A stretch of DNA of 64,000 nucleotides from positions 62,001 through 126,000 of the forward strand of contig JARBJD010000124.1 in assembly GCA_033064195.1 (NCBI GenBank). The letters are read 5' to 3'. Position 1 is the first letter of the stretch; the number at the start of each line of letters is the position of its first letter. Made by a program: the position numbers and the translations under genes. The notes beneath the pieces are model-generated. The model was given only the letters and a program-made list of their open reading frames with translations. It was not told the origin of the DNA and ran no database searches. Below are positions 46,390 through 58,296 of the stretch, piece by piece. Origin of the DNA: Blattamonas nauphoetae. Lineage: Eukaryota; Preaxostyla; Oxymonadida.

Positions 46390-47604
46390 GAATATCATTT
46401 TTCCATCCTATTCTCATTTCTGACACTTTTGCAAGAGGAGAGAGGATCTCGAGTGTTCATTTTGGGGCTGTGGAATGCTCGTGGTGGTGTGGTTGTCCAC
46501 GCTGACCATCTGGATTCTCTCGTCCTTTCCTTGATAGGTGTTGGTTGGGAGAGGCGAGAAATGTTGTTAATTCGGAATGACGTTCCTTTTCCAGCGACAG
46601 AAAACTGAAAAAGAGAGAGATGTGAGAAAAGAGAATCAGACTCCAATTCGCACTGATGAAGGGATTCCTGACATGTAACACCTTCCAGCCTCGCCATTCA
46701 CAAAGAATTGCACTGTTCGAGGTGTTGAATCAAGATCAACTTCCATTCGGACACTATCTCCTCCATTCAGAGGAGAATGGCAAGGTGCATTTGAACGGGA
46801 TGATGGAGTGTTGAATTTGATATATCCAGATGTGTTGAGACTGACAGAGTCTGAGAAGATGAGAAGAGAAATAAAATGACTTTTGACATCATATCCAAGC
46901 TTTTCACCAATTTCATGGATTGGAGTGTTGGAATCCATCAAACCAGCAACAATATTGCCATCTGATCAAATTATGAGGAGGAATCAAGCACACATCGCTT
47001 TGAGAGAAGAGTCATTGTGATTGAGACAACTCCAGATGTGAATGGGTTGGAAAGAAGGACAGAACTCCAAAAGGAATTACCATTCGAATCATCAATTGCG
47101 TGAACAATGGTGGTATGCATGATGGAGAAATGCGATGGATAGGTGAAATCCATCGGTGGGAGTGTAACGAGAGGAGTTGGACCAAGGTGAACAAGGGAAG
47201 ACGAAAAACACTGACTGGATGAAAGTACATCTCCTCTCACTGATAAAGACATCTCCACTTTCAATCAAAATGTTGATCGAACCCTTACAAGGTTCTTTGA
47301 CCAGAATGGCAAACCCAGAATCATTTTGTCACTGCGAATCTTTGTCTGTTCTTCCAGCAAGTTTCCCGCAACTATCGAAAAGTCGTAATGAAGCGAAAGT
47401 TGTCTCTTGTGAAAGACAGACATAGGCAAATATCGTCATATTTGACTCAAGATGCAGCATATCAACATCCCAACCGTGTGGGCCTTCAGCATTGTTTGAT
47501 TTCTCCTCAGCGGATGTGGAAGATCGATTGGAAGAGTTGGTGGGGATATTGTCGAAAGGAGCGGCATCAGAAAGAGTGGCTGCTTTGAACATTCTTCGAA
47601 TCAA
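46390..47604 (-). pseudogene. SPRY-type protein gene, copy B
   Basis: Better preserved than copy A. In order on the minus strand: KAATLSDAAPFDNIPTNSSN (47,604-47,329, open 91 codons), then DFTYPSHFSIMHTTIVH and VLLSNPFTSGVVSITMTLLS (47,264-46,971). Next come MMDSNTPIHEIGEKLGYDV, SGYIKFNTPSSR, VRMEVDLDSTPRTVQFFVNG and RCYMSGIPSSVRIGV (46,941-46,636). The end is SFSVAGKGTSFRINNISRL near 46,550. The VQFFVNG...SVRIG phrase is the core of the SPRY beta-sandwich. Frames change between blocks; some changes may be short introns (the last one, near 46,610-46,640, has a plausible acceptor), others decay. SPRY domains mediate protein binding, often with ubiquitin ligases. Confidence 0.5.
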
Positions 47605-47640
47605 CCTGACATGTCTGTGACGGATTCTTGCTGACCTTCA

Positions 47641-48424
47641 TCAGATCCTTCCCTTGTGAACAAATTGTTCGCTTTGGATATTTCAATTTTGAACAGCTAA
47701 TGGTGCATGAAAATGACACTTCAAAACTCTGAGCCTTTGTAGGCGACTGCAACACAGAATGGTGTTTAAAGATTGTCCAACACAACAATCTCTTCATTAT
47801 TTCTCCGTGACTTCCAGTCAAACTCACCATACATCACCTCTCGATAGACGGGAATGCACAATCAAAGCATCAACCGACTCATTGTCAGAATTGCATAGAC
47901 AGCCAAAACCAGTGGATTTCCTCTTCGAAAAAAAGAACAGGGCAGGCTTTGCAGCTGTTCATCGCGAGATCAGTGACTGTTCGATGCCGATTCACTTTTT
48001 TCATGTTTTTCGTCCACCTCCACCAATCGACCATTTCTTCTCGCTTCTGGAAGTTCACCTGATGTCATACATCTGTTAGAATGTGTTTCACATGATTCTC
48101 TTTCAATATTAGCCAAATATGTTGTTATCTTGAACCGTGAAGTTGGAATGATTTCTGGTGGTGTGGAGAACCATATCGAAGTCAAAAATCTCACAGGGAC
48201 GTCGGGAGGGGGTTCGGAACAATGTGCAGAATGCTACACAGATGAGATGCATGCCAATAAGTCAAACTGTCCACTTTCACAAAATCCTTTCTCTGATTCT
48301 TCACCAAAAGTCAATTATTGTTCATAATTCGAGAAGAAATGGGTGTAAATGGATGTACAAATACTGAAATCGATTTGGTAAAGTGAGAATAAAGAGTATG
48401 CCGAGAAAAAAGGCTGTGAAACTC
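47641..48424. other. 0.8 kb without a recognisable gene
   Basis: Only short frames on both strands (for example 48,130-48,327 plus and 47,970-48,194 minus). Nothing recognisable; may contain the promoter of the SPRY relic. Confidence 0.35.
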
Positions 48425-48865
48425 TCACATGCTCAGAGAATCGATCCCACCTTGTTCTGTCGCTGTTTTCAGATTTTCCAGCTCATGAAGCCGCATTCTG
48501 ACCTTTTCAACTGACATGCTGTACAAGTCCGGCATTTGGGACAGACGGTTCATTTGCTTCCAGAGATCGCTGAACACTTCATGCAATACTCGCTTCTCTG
48601 CTCGCGATCTCTCCGTTTCCGGGTTCGGCATCTCACAAGAATAGGCATTCAGTTTGCATTGATGTTCTCGCTGCTTCATCGCTTTCTCAACTTCACGTTC
48701 AACTTTCAGGTTCACAAGTGCATCAATTTTCAGGCTTTCTGGGGTTTGCATATTGGTCATGGAGGAAGTGAGGGGCGGGAACCGGTAGCAATACAAATTG
48801 TCAGGAATGGTTTGCAGTTTATCGAGGATATTCAGAGGGTGGTTTCGTTCGTTCTTCCCAAATGT
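48425..48865 (-). CDS. Coiled-coil protein of unknown role
   Basis: Minus-strand block of 124 codons from 48,796, with the same frame continuing upstream as NILDKLQTIPDNLYCYRFPP to about 48,865. The rest is strongly helical and charged: LVNLKVEREVEKAMKQREHQ, ETERSRAEKRVLHEVFSDLW, MSVEKVRMRLHELENLKTAT. It ends TGA. No signal peptide or membrane span. The pattern fits a structural coiled-coil protein, for example cytoskeletal, but I recognise no family. A first exon probably lies upstream, before 49,060. Confidence 0.5.
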   Translation of the reverse strand, partial: TFGKNERNHPLNILDKLQTIPDNLYCYRFPPLTSSMTNMQTPESLKIDALVNLKVEREVEKAMKQREHQCKLNAYSCEMPNPETERSRAEKRVLHEVFSDLWKQMNRLSQMPDLYSMSVEKVRMRLHELENLKTATEQGGIDSLSM

Positions 48866-49143
48866 CCAAAGAAAAGTCCCAGTTCAAGACTCTGTCTTTC
48901 GTTTCGAGATCAGCAGGGATAGATTGAGAATAATCATGTGGAGAACAGAACTTTCAAGGAGAGAGCAGATCGTGATCGAACCCGTTCATCGTGGTGATGA
49001 TAACGAGAACGAAGTTACATACAAACCAACAAAAGGAATCAAGATGATGTAAGATATGACAAGTGGAAGAAGAAATGAAACCAAAGCCGAATGACTCGTA
49101 CTCCTCGATAAGGTTTAACTTTGTCTGCTCCCTCGGATCCCAA

Positions 49144-51258
49144 TCAACTTCCTGTCCTTTGGGAACTATTCATCAATGCTTCAATCTCCGAAGAAAGATA
49201 TTGAAGCTCCTTGAGATCGTTCGACCATTCTTTTGTTCGCATTTGGGATCGGTTCGCCATCATCTCAACGAAGTGGAATTGAGCCAACAAAGAGTGAAAA
49301 CGGTGAGCGGACACACGCTCAATCATTCGTGGTTGGTAGTGTTGCAAATAACTCTGATTCCCTCCAGCGAGAACACGATTCGCAATCTGCATGAGCTGTC
49401 TCTCGGTGAGTTCGTCGTCAATGTCCTGTGTGATCACATATCGAAAGAGAACTTCAACGAGCCCAGATTTCAGGATTTTCGGGAGATATCCGTCTCTCCA
49501 CGTTAGAATCTGCTTCACGATGCGAGCAACGGGCTGAGTGAGGTCGGGGACTCCCGTGGAGAGCAGAGTCGACAAGACGGAGAAGAATGTCTTGTGTGGT
49601 TTTTGTTGCTGAGGATGGATTGAACGGAAAATAAGATCGCTTCGATCATGCGAAAGTTCAATCACTTCCACAATCCCAACCACGCAGCTTCGCACAACTC
49701 GGATTGCGTCTTCTTTCACTGAAGTTCTGGAGTCCATCCACGATAGTTCCACGGCTGGATTCGCTCTCGTCAGAGAGTCTTCAAATTCGAGAGATTCGAG
49801 GAAGAACGAGAAACAATCCCCAAACAGACGAAGCATCCCACAGCCAAGCACCATTTCATGCAGTTGGTCCTCCCAATAGACAGCAGAGCTGAAGAGATTC
49901 GAGAGACCACTCATCACGTCACAGGTCGCAGAAATTCTTGGAGTGAGTGTCAAAACGTCGACGGATTCCGACGCATTTGTTGCACCAGTGTTCGAGTCAA
50001 GCAGCATCGCACTTTCCGATTCATTCGTCCACAACAACTGGATCTGCCCAATTTGTGTGCGGAGTCGGCTGAGATAGTTGTCGAACAGTTCTGCGACGAG
50101 TGTCATCATTGGAACCGATCGCGTGCTCCCATCGATCTGGGCGGCCGGGATTTGTTGCCTCATCGTTCCTGAAATATCAGGATTCGATGTGATTGTGTGC
50201 AGGACACGGAGAACAAGCAAAACGATGTTCGTCGAATTGTGTCGAAGAAGAGGCACAATCAATCGGACGAACTCGTTGTCCAGTCTAAACTGCTGACTTC
50301 CTTCCACAACCAGAATCAGAAGATTAAGACAGAGTTTGGTTGACTTGTCCTGCGATGATTCTCCAAAGAAAGCAATGTTGTCTCGAATGGAGAGGTGTTG
50401 ATGGTGGACTGGGAGGGTTGTCTGAAGCAAGAGAGAAAGCGACGGGAGAAGTGTGGGTCCGAGCTGAGACCGGATCAGATCGACTTTGTCAACTCCAAGA
50501 TTGATCAAACATTTGAGAACCTGAACAAGTGAGGAAAGAAGAAGAAACAAACCAGTTCTGCTGTTTCAGTCTCACTTGTTTTTAAAAGTTCGACCAGATC
50601 ATTGGAAATCGGTGAAGTTAACAGTGGACTGGCGGCTTCCGAACAATGATACGCTGTGCGAAGTCAATTTCGAAGAAAGGGCACACATAAACCCCAGATC
50701 AGCTCAAGAAATGTCTTCTGATAAAAGAAATGAATGAGGAAGCAAACATTTGGATTTTCTTTCGTGAACTGACTGTTCAGTGAAACGAGTGCTTCTATCC
50801 CATTCAATTCAACAAACACTGAGCAGAAACCAGCAAGGTGTGCCATTGATGAAAGCATAGCGAGATATCGATTGAGGGGATCACTTGTTTCCGTGTTCAT
50901 GGCAGTCAGAATGTCATTGATCGTTGAAGCCAGCTGGGAGACATCTAATGCAATAAGAAGATTCAACCTGTTCTCTGTCCATCGCATATTGTTGAGTGAG
51001 TGTGTTTTGGGTGATATCGCCGTCGAGTTCTTTTCCAATTTTGAATTGTTTCGAGCGACGAAGTGAAATCTGTGTCGATGATTCTGGCTTCTCGTCAGTG
51101 GTTTCATCATTAGATAAAATCGTTTCACGAGATAATAAACGGGTTGTGATATACATGAGCATATGAAGAAGGCGATGAAAACTCAATGAGAGAAGCGTCA
51201 GAAGATCAAACCATACAGACATGGCACAATGAAGTGGGACTGATTTCTTCTCCATCAA
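49144..51258 (-). CDS. Helical-repeat (ARM/HEAT-like) protein, at least four exons
   Basis: Minus-strand gene. Exon blocks: 49,144-50,520; a 32-nt intron 50,521-50,552 (GTTTGT...TTCAG); 50,553-50,653; a 39-nt intron 50,654-50,692 (GTTTAT...CACAG); 50,693 to about 50,970. A possible first exon starts at ATG 51,258 (MEKKSVPLHCAMSVWFDLLT). Both mapped introns restore one continuous frame (FLELIWG joined to AYHCSEAASPLL, then ETETAEL joined to VLKCLINLG), which is good evidence the model is right. The junction between first and second exon is unresolved. The product is a leucine-rich solenoid of about 650 residues without recognised domains, similar in style to those at 6,129 and 8,777. Role unknown; these often scaffold protein complexes. 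Confidence 0.6.
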
Positions 51259-51274
51259 TATAACGGTATTATTC

Positions 51275-51940
51275 TTTGTCCTATCGAGTGGTCCTCTGTG
51301 ACTCTTGTCTCAACAAACTTCGCCCCCATTGTGCGTATGTTCCTCTTCTTCATTATTTCCGTCCTATCTTGCCTTTTCAGCGCGAATGAGTTTGTTCCTT
51401 TCAGAACGTACAATTGGGCAAATATGAAGTGTGAATCCATGTGAATGGTATGTCTTGCTAGTTCAAATCTTTTTAAGCTTTATCTTCCATTTAGGGGTTG
51501 TTGTGCCTTTTTGTATCCTTTCAGAGGATGATCGCCAGAAACAGGCCAATTTTGTCGTAATTTGGCGAGATCTGTGACAACAAACAAGACGGGGGGAATT
51601 GAATACTGACTTTAGGACTGAGGAGGTATCGCCACCTTGGAAGATAGTTCCTTTGGAGTCACTTGGAAGATGTGTGGAAACTCCCGTCTGTCCAACTACT
51701 GTGCGTCAACCATATCAATCAACTGAAGGAAATAAGGGTTTGACTTTAACATTCTTATTTTGTTTCTATGCAACCTGTTTGTACCGATCTTGCTTGGAAA
51801 CAAAACAGAACCACTCAAAACACCAATCATAAGGAGAAACAAGTTCCAAATGAGCAAGATTGGACGTCCTCTTTGGATAGAAATGCTGTTGAATCTTTTA
51901 CCTCAGTGTGAGGGGAAGACGAAGAGAGAAAGGATATCAA
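51275..51940. repeat. Diverged short relative of the mariner element flanks
   Basis: 51,275-51,535 matches 40,813-41,060 (mariner left end) and runs directly into 51,536-51,940, which matches 43,826-44,285 (inside the mariner element, right side). The transposase-OTU region is absent. So this is either an internally deleted, older relative or the source sequence. It lies just upstream of Crinkler/RHS-like copy 3. Confidence 0.6.
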
Positions 51941-52109
51941 TACCTGTACGTGTGAATCTCATCTTTCAGAGGGTGATCCATCGACAAAATGGGTTTCAAG
52001 CAGGTGACAGCTCCAGATTGAGACTCTTCGTCAGATTCGACATCGAACCATTCGGCCATACTTATTGTTTTTTTAGCGTCTCACAATTCACAAACAATGG
52101 GTCCGATCT

Positions 52110-55100
52110 TTGTGTTCAAAACATTTTTCTGAAGAAAACATCCACATGGATATGGACGTCGATGTATCATCTACATATGCAAGAGATGCGCCAACGCCAC
52201 AAGACATAGCCAAAGACGTTGTATTTGTCCTGTTCTGGACGCCTGAAGCCATCACAACACCCATCGAATTATTGTTTCCATTAAATATTAATGAGACAAT
52301 TCGGACCGCCAAAGAAGACTTTTTGAAGTGGCTCAAGTGCCAATATCCGGAACAACCCGCAGATACAATTCAGTGGCTTGATATTAGTGTGATTCATCTG
52401 TTCACTGGCGAAGAGCAGTTACTCGCTGAAGTTGATGAATCAGAGAGTCTCAGGGATGTCCTTCAGCATCAAAATACTCTTGATGGAACTGATCTCTCTC
52501 GCTTGCTGGTAATTGTGCCCTTCTCGTGGCCGGATGGATCTCATCCCCAAGTTGACCATTCTCATCAAATCACTGACTTTGATAAAGTTAAACAAGAGCA
52601 TCGATTGGAGGAACCCTTCTCAAGGATTATGCGGAACGTGCTGGTGGCTATTGACTCGTCGATGGGCCCTTTGAGTCAAAGTGAGTTTCCGAATTACAAC
52701 AAGCGGCCCAGCAAAGTCTTGCCTCTGGACATCTCCAGGTTCATGATGAAGACAGTTGGGAGTTACAAAAACACGAAAAATCTGGAACTCCATCTGAAAG
52801 ACATTCTGTTCAGGCCGTCGTGGTTCTCTCTGCTGAGCCACATTTTGTTCAATTCACAGCAATTTGTTCGTAACTGCATAGGGGAGGAAACTCAATCGAT
52901 GATACATGTTGTTACAGGCTCACCTGGAATAGGGAAGTCAGCTCTTCGCTTCCCAGCAATCACGCTGGCACTAAGCCTCGGAGCAGAGGTTTGTGTCTTT
53001 TGATTTGTTTATGTTTTTTAGGCAGTTTGTACAGCCAAAGCAGGTGAATATCCTCTGATATTTGTCCGCACGAAGAGCGAAAAGACACGTCAAAAAACCG
53101 GCATCTCGCAGCCCAATCTCAGCCCCACACCAGACTCAATCCCGGCAACAGCGACATCCCAGGGGGATGAGAAGAGAAAGACAACCCTTGAAGAGAATGG
53201 CTCTGCCCAAAAAGTGAAAACAGAGAAACACGACCCTAACGACAACAGCTTCGACACCCCACCGACTTCCCCACTATTTTCACCGAGTTTGAACCTCCAC
53301 GCCGCTCTTGCTAAAAGAACCCATTCACTTGACAGTGAAGCCTCACATCATCTCAGTGCAGACACTTCGACACCTCCCGCGAAGCAACTGACCGTGCATG
53401 TCACTCACGCCAACAAGCCTCCGCGAGACATTGCCGTCACACCAACCATCTACAAATATGAGGTGTTTGCCTACAATGCACTTGTCCAAGCATCAAGCGA
53501 ACAAGAGGAGCAGTATGGGAAAGACCTCTTCCCGGAGGGTGGGAAATCAAGTTGGGGGAAGTGGAAGTGCCAAGCATCCACCACTTCCCTCATTTCCTGC
53601 GCCTGTTTCTCAATCGTCGCAACAAGATTAAAAACCGTCTTGAAGGAAAGACGTGGCATTTCGTTGATGAGTGTGTTTCTTTCACTTTCTTGATCGTTCT
53701 GTTTGTTTGTCTAGTCTCGTCTTGGTGCCAGGACAATTGAATCCCTCCCAACACTATGTGCTTCTGACCTCACCGAATCAGAATCGTTGGGCAGACATTG
53801 TCAAAGATGATGAAAAGCTGCTTCCTTTTGTTCTGTATGTGTCGCCTAGATACACTCTCTTCGAGGGAATCAACATGCTGAATGCCATCCCAAGCCAGAT
53901 CAAATCATCGGACCAAAATACACTTGCCAAACTTGAAAAACTCGAAACGGTCGTCGAAATGCTCGGATTCACACCACGGAACATACAGGATTACATGACG
54001 CAGGACGAGGTGCTGGATAGACTGGCAGAGCAAGCTTTGAACCCGAACGTGAGTGGAGACGTCTTTGGGGACGAAATCTCTCACAAGCTGATTGTGCTGG
54101 ACAGCCCCCAAGCTGATCCACACAACTTCACGATGGCCTACGCATCGCCCAAAGCGAAGGAGTTACTTGCACAGAAGTGGATGATATTTATGCAGAGTAA
54201 GTACAATGCATTCATGGAGGTCCCAGACACTCCGGTATCAGACACCGACCTCGTCGACCCGATGCTTTTCATGCTGTTCCAACGACTGACTCACAGCTCG
54301 ATTCGTCTGGGAGCGCAATTTTCAAAAATCAAGGACCTCGATGACATTGTAACCGAAGCCGATGAGAATATGTCCTTGTCGTATCCACCGGCGCCAACAC
54401 GAAGTGCGGTCGACTCGAGTGGGACATGCAACACCCACCATGCCTTCCTTCCCGACATGGCCGAGTTTCGATGCTTGGAACACAACAAATTCGACGACGA
54501 CAAGTGGGGCCGATTCTTTCTCAAATGCATGATTGGCGAACCTTCCGAGAGTGGACCAGTAGAGCTGACGGAAGGGAAGTATGTCTTCAAAAAGAAAGAA
54601 CCCACAACTCCGCTTGAAGAAGAGAGAGTCGATTCAGACGAGAGTGCCTCTTCCTCTGAAGAACCAACGGCTAGTGAACCCGAACAGCCCATCTCACAAG
54701 AACAGACATACAAAAGTGGACGCCCTAAGCGCTCAAACCAAGTAGTGAGATACTTCGACAAACCCAAAAAGCGCAAAAAGAAAGCAAAAGTTCCCGCACA
54801 ACCAAAGCCACACAAACAAGAACCATTCGAGTTTCCCCCATCCAAACTTCACTACTACACCTTCCACCTCGTGCCGCTTGGACAGTGCAACGCGGGTTTC
54901 GACTCGATTCTGCTGTTCTTCCGTGTGATCCCCAACGCACACCCCGGCCAACCGCCCGACCAACCACCCCAGATCCACTCGCTGGGTGTGCATTTCCTGC
55001 AGTCGACGATCAGAAAGAAGCACACCATCAGTAAGGTCGGGGCGAACCTGATGAAGGCGTGGCTTGTTCTGTTGATGGATGTTTACGGTCTGAGCATGAA

Positions 55101-57783
55101 CCAGATCTTCCCGCACTTCGTGTTTGTGGTCTCGGATAAAGTTTTCAAATCATTCAGGCCGGAGACGGTGGAGAACATCACATCCTTCATTCCTGCAGCC
55201 AACATTGTGATCGCCGCGTTGACATCACCAACGAAGAATCTGATCGAAATCAAAATCGAAGCAGAGGACGAATTGTTGCTGGACACAGGGGAGCGACTCC
55301 CTCCGAACAACGACGCAATGTGTGTGCGATGTGGGTTCTGCGGGGAGGTGATTGGAGACAGGTTCTATAATCATATCTGCGCGGAATCAATCGATGGTTC
55401 GAGCAATCTGAACTTCCGCAAAACGGTTTTCGACACAACGAACACCAACATACTCTTCGTGCGAAAGCCAGAAGGGAGCAAGAAGATGGACAAAGCAGAA
55501 AAAGACCTTGTCGCGGAGGACGACCCAACGTTCTTCTACAAGCGGAAGACGCTGGCGGAAAGACTATCCAACGGACAGTTGCCATGCTCCGACCCAGATT
55601 CAGACACAAACCTAATGGGACTCCAATTGAAGTACCCGTGCCCGGATGCGACAATACCGAATACCAAACAGTCGGGGAATTACTTCACGCCCTTGCTGAT
55701 GAATGTGACCATGGTGCCGCCTCTGGACGCCTTCAGCGAGCAAGATGAGAAGCTGAAACAGGAAGCCCGCCAGACATTGCCCGAAATGGAGACTCCTCTC
55801 ATATCGCTCGCAATGGAGACCTCTCCCACATCGCCTGGTGTGGAGACCCCTCCCACATCGCTCGACATGGAGACCCTTCTCACATCGCCTGGAGTGGTGA
55901 TGCAACCCACCGACGCATCAATAGAGGCGGAAATGACTGTCGAGGACATTCGAAAGACACTGCTAAATGATAGCTTTGGGGACGGTGAGACGGAGAAATT
56001 GATCTCGATGACGATCACAGTTTCCTCCCATCAGCCACTTCCTCCCCCGTGTCACCTGTACCGCACTCCCTTTTACGAACCACCTCGGAGAACGTATCCA
56101 ATACTCCCAGAATTGCGTAAAATTGAGACGTTTGCCAAAGATGGCCCGATGAATAAAGAAGAGACGGCGATCGCGAAGTTATTCAGGGATGACCCCTCAA
56201 GGAATAATCAAAAGAATGACGAGAAGAGTGATGAAAGAGAAGATTCACTTTCTGCGAACGATGAAAACGTGTATTCAGAACCAGACTATGCCGCCGAACC
56301 ACCAAGAGCGAGGAGACTCAGTCATGCGGACACAAGTACATCGCACATGGCAAAGATGATAAAAACTTGGATGGATGGGTTAATGATCGTGTTGGTGAAA
56401 CGTGGGAACACGTACTTCGGCGCAACGGGTACTTACAAGCCTCACGCAGATCTTGAGTATGAAGAGCCAACACCATATCTGATTAAATCGAACGAGTGCC
56501 TGGGACAGATGATGCTTCCGTTCGAGCACGTCGGCGAGTTGCGGGAGAGGATTCGGCGATCGTTCCCAGCGATTCATCCTTATCTCTTCAGACCTCGCAC
56601 GCCCCCTGCGATGAAACATCCACAACCAATTATAGAACTGTGTCTGTTGATGATCCAGCAGGAACTGGAGCTGTTCTGGCAGATGCTGAGTCTGTCCAAC
56701 ATGTCCGAACCAGATTTCGTCTCGTCCTTCGGGTTCCCCTTCAGCACGCTGCAAATGTTTCTGCAGAAGATGAAGTCGTTCATCGAATCCACCAGCCCTC
56801 CCATTCAAGACAACCACAAATTTTACAGTCAGCTTCTCTCCAAACTAACTGTTGTAAAGGCTCGACTTTCAGATGTCGGAAAAGATCGGGTTTCTGCGTT
56901 TGACACGGACATCCTGAACACCATCGATCACATCAACGTCGTAAACGATGTGTGGATCTGGTATCAACTGGAAGGATGGAAGGCCAAACTCCCCAAGATC
57001 GAAGACGAGATATCGGAGACACAAATACTTGAGATGGAGGAAAAGCTGAAAAAACTGAACCACTTTGTGTATGGCCATATGCATAATCAGAAAAAGACAG
57101 AATTTGATGAGAATCTAAAAACACTCGCCTTGAAGAAAACAGCCTTCCTTCCCCATGCGTGGACACTTTATGATTTCTTTGGTTCACTGGCCATGACTCT
57201 CCCTGCGGGAACAATATGCGAATCAAAGGGATTACTTCCTTATCAACCGATTGAAGGCCAGGAGTGGAAGGACAGAAAGAATGAAGATGTTATGAAGGCC
57301 ATGCAGTATGTGAGTTCTATCATCGGCCATCTCGAATATACGTATATTCACATCCTCAAAGACCATCCCGAGTCCCGTCTCCAATTTGAGGAGGAAAAAC
57401 CGAAATATTACAAAACAATGGAATATATCTGGGAGCATCTTCCACCTTTCTTGATTGAAATCATCGATAAGGACAGTGAAGATCCTCAGAAAGTCGCAAA
57501 TGAGGCGCAATGTTTAAAAAGTCCCCCTCCTCACGAGCGAGTTGCCCACAATATCCCATCCACCTCGAAGCCGAAGTTTTCCAGTCCCCCTCGCGTGCAA
57601 GTTGCCCAAAGTGGCCCATCCACCTCGAAGTCGAAGGATTTCAACTCCCCTCGCGTGCAAGTTGCCCAAAGTGGCCCATCCACCTCGAAGTCGAAGGATT
57701 TCAGTCCCCCTCACTGGCTACAAGGCCCAAAAAAACCCTCCACAGGCCAAGTGTCCAAACGAGAGCATAAACCCCTTTCATAA
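52110..57783 (+). CDS. Crinkler/RHS-like P-loop NTPase protein, copy 3
   Basis: Best-preserved family member. Ubiquitin-like header (about 52,215-52,530) and P-loop GSPGIGKS (about 52,918-52,942); introns 52,989-53,021 (33 nt) and 53,671-53,714 (44 nt) sit at the same places as in copy 1. The NTPase core has VSPRYTLFEGINMLNAIP (about 53,837-53,890) and FTPRNIQDY (about 53,968-53,995). A basic, NLS-like tract (PKKRKKKAKV) lies near 54,764-54,795. The conserved region (about 54,850-55,250) has GFDSILLFF then LGVHFLQSTI, recalling the C-terminal domain of RHS proteins, perhaps a nuclease-type fold (inference). A C-x2-C...H-x2-C-like cluster lies at 55,325-55,380. A 30-nt minisatellite (55,780-55,900) and a 60-nt tail repeat follow. 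Nuclear localisation is likely from the basic tract. Roughly one or two breaks. The gene is the left arm of the palindrome from 53,736 on. Confidence 0.65.
55780..55905. repeat. Minisatellite of about 30-33 nt units
   Basis: Four to five imperfect units encoding (M/V)ETPPTS(P/L)x. The partner at 61,832-61,957 has the same length but many more substitutions than anywhere else in the palindrome. Confidence 0.7.
57523..57715. repeat. Three 60-nt tandem repeats at the C terminus of copy 3
   Basis: Each unit encodes about 20 residues of the form RVQVAQSGPSTSKSKDFxSP. The last two are almost identical in DNA sequence, showing recent expansion. The same array lies mirrored at 60,022-60,214. Confidence 0.8.
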
Positions 57784-57904
57784 TTTGGACGAGAATTGAG
57801 ATTTACAGTTAGGAGCAGTCCACTTCACAGAAAGTTTCATGATTTCGTAAACAAGTGAAAAATTGGAGTTAGCAATTCGGATGTCCACTCCGTCAAATCT
57901 CAAC

Positions 57905-58288
57905 TTACAGTGAGTTGGGACATTTTCGTCTTGAATTTCGAGTTCGCACGAACGTCGTATGTATAATGATTTGGTCCTCTTTAAAACAAAAACTTCAAAC
58001 AAGGTATCATCTAAAATACAATGAGCGTCATAAAAAGAGTAATTGCTTGTTCCTTCTCCCGGTTTGTCTTTCTCCTTATTTCTTGTTCATTCCGACATAT
58101 TTTAGGTTCAATACCCACTCTTTCCCGCCACTCTCTCCATACCTACCTCGCAAGCGAGATTGATTGAGTTATTTTGCTTGTTTCATGACGATCATTCAAA
58201 CAGAGTCCATTATTTTTTTTAGTCTTGTCAGTCTTAAATGACGACTCAATATATTCCAATATTGAAGTGTTGTATATCAATTCGAGAT
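57905..58288. other. Palindrome spacer, left part
   Basis: About 380 bases of AT-rich DNA with no recognisable gene. Confidence 0.4.
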
Positions 58289-58296
58289 TAAGAACT

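Larger units (their letters stand above)
45150..47640. repeat. Inverted partner of the 13,990-16,460 segment
   Basis: Reverse-orientation copy holding the second SPRY relic, the ambiguous conserved segment and a short piece of Crinkler-like 5' flank (45,170-45,300). Confidence 0.7.
53736..57904. repeat. Left arm of giant palindrome
   Basis: 4,169 nt that recurs inverted at 59,833-64,000. Coordinates of partner bases sum to 117,736 or 117,737 along the whole length, so there is almost no indel. The arm holds the main exon of copy 3. Confidence 0.9.

Noticed and set aside
54850-55250. Assigning a restriction-endonuclease fold and activity to the Crinkler/RHS-like C domain
   Set aside because: The Asp in GFDS is Glu in copies 1 and 2 and no complete D...(E/Q)xK set could be fixed by eye, so only a loose RHS-like similarity is claimed.
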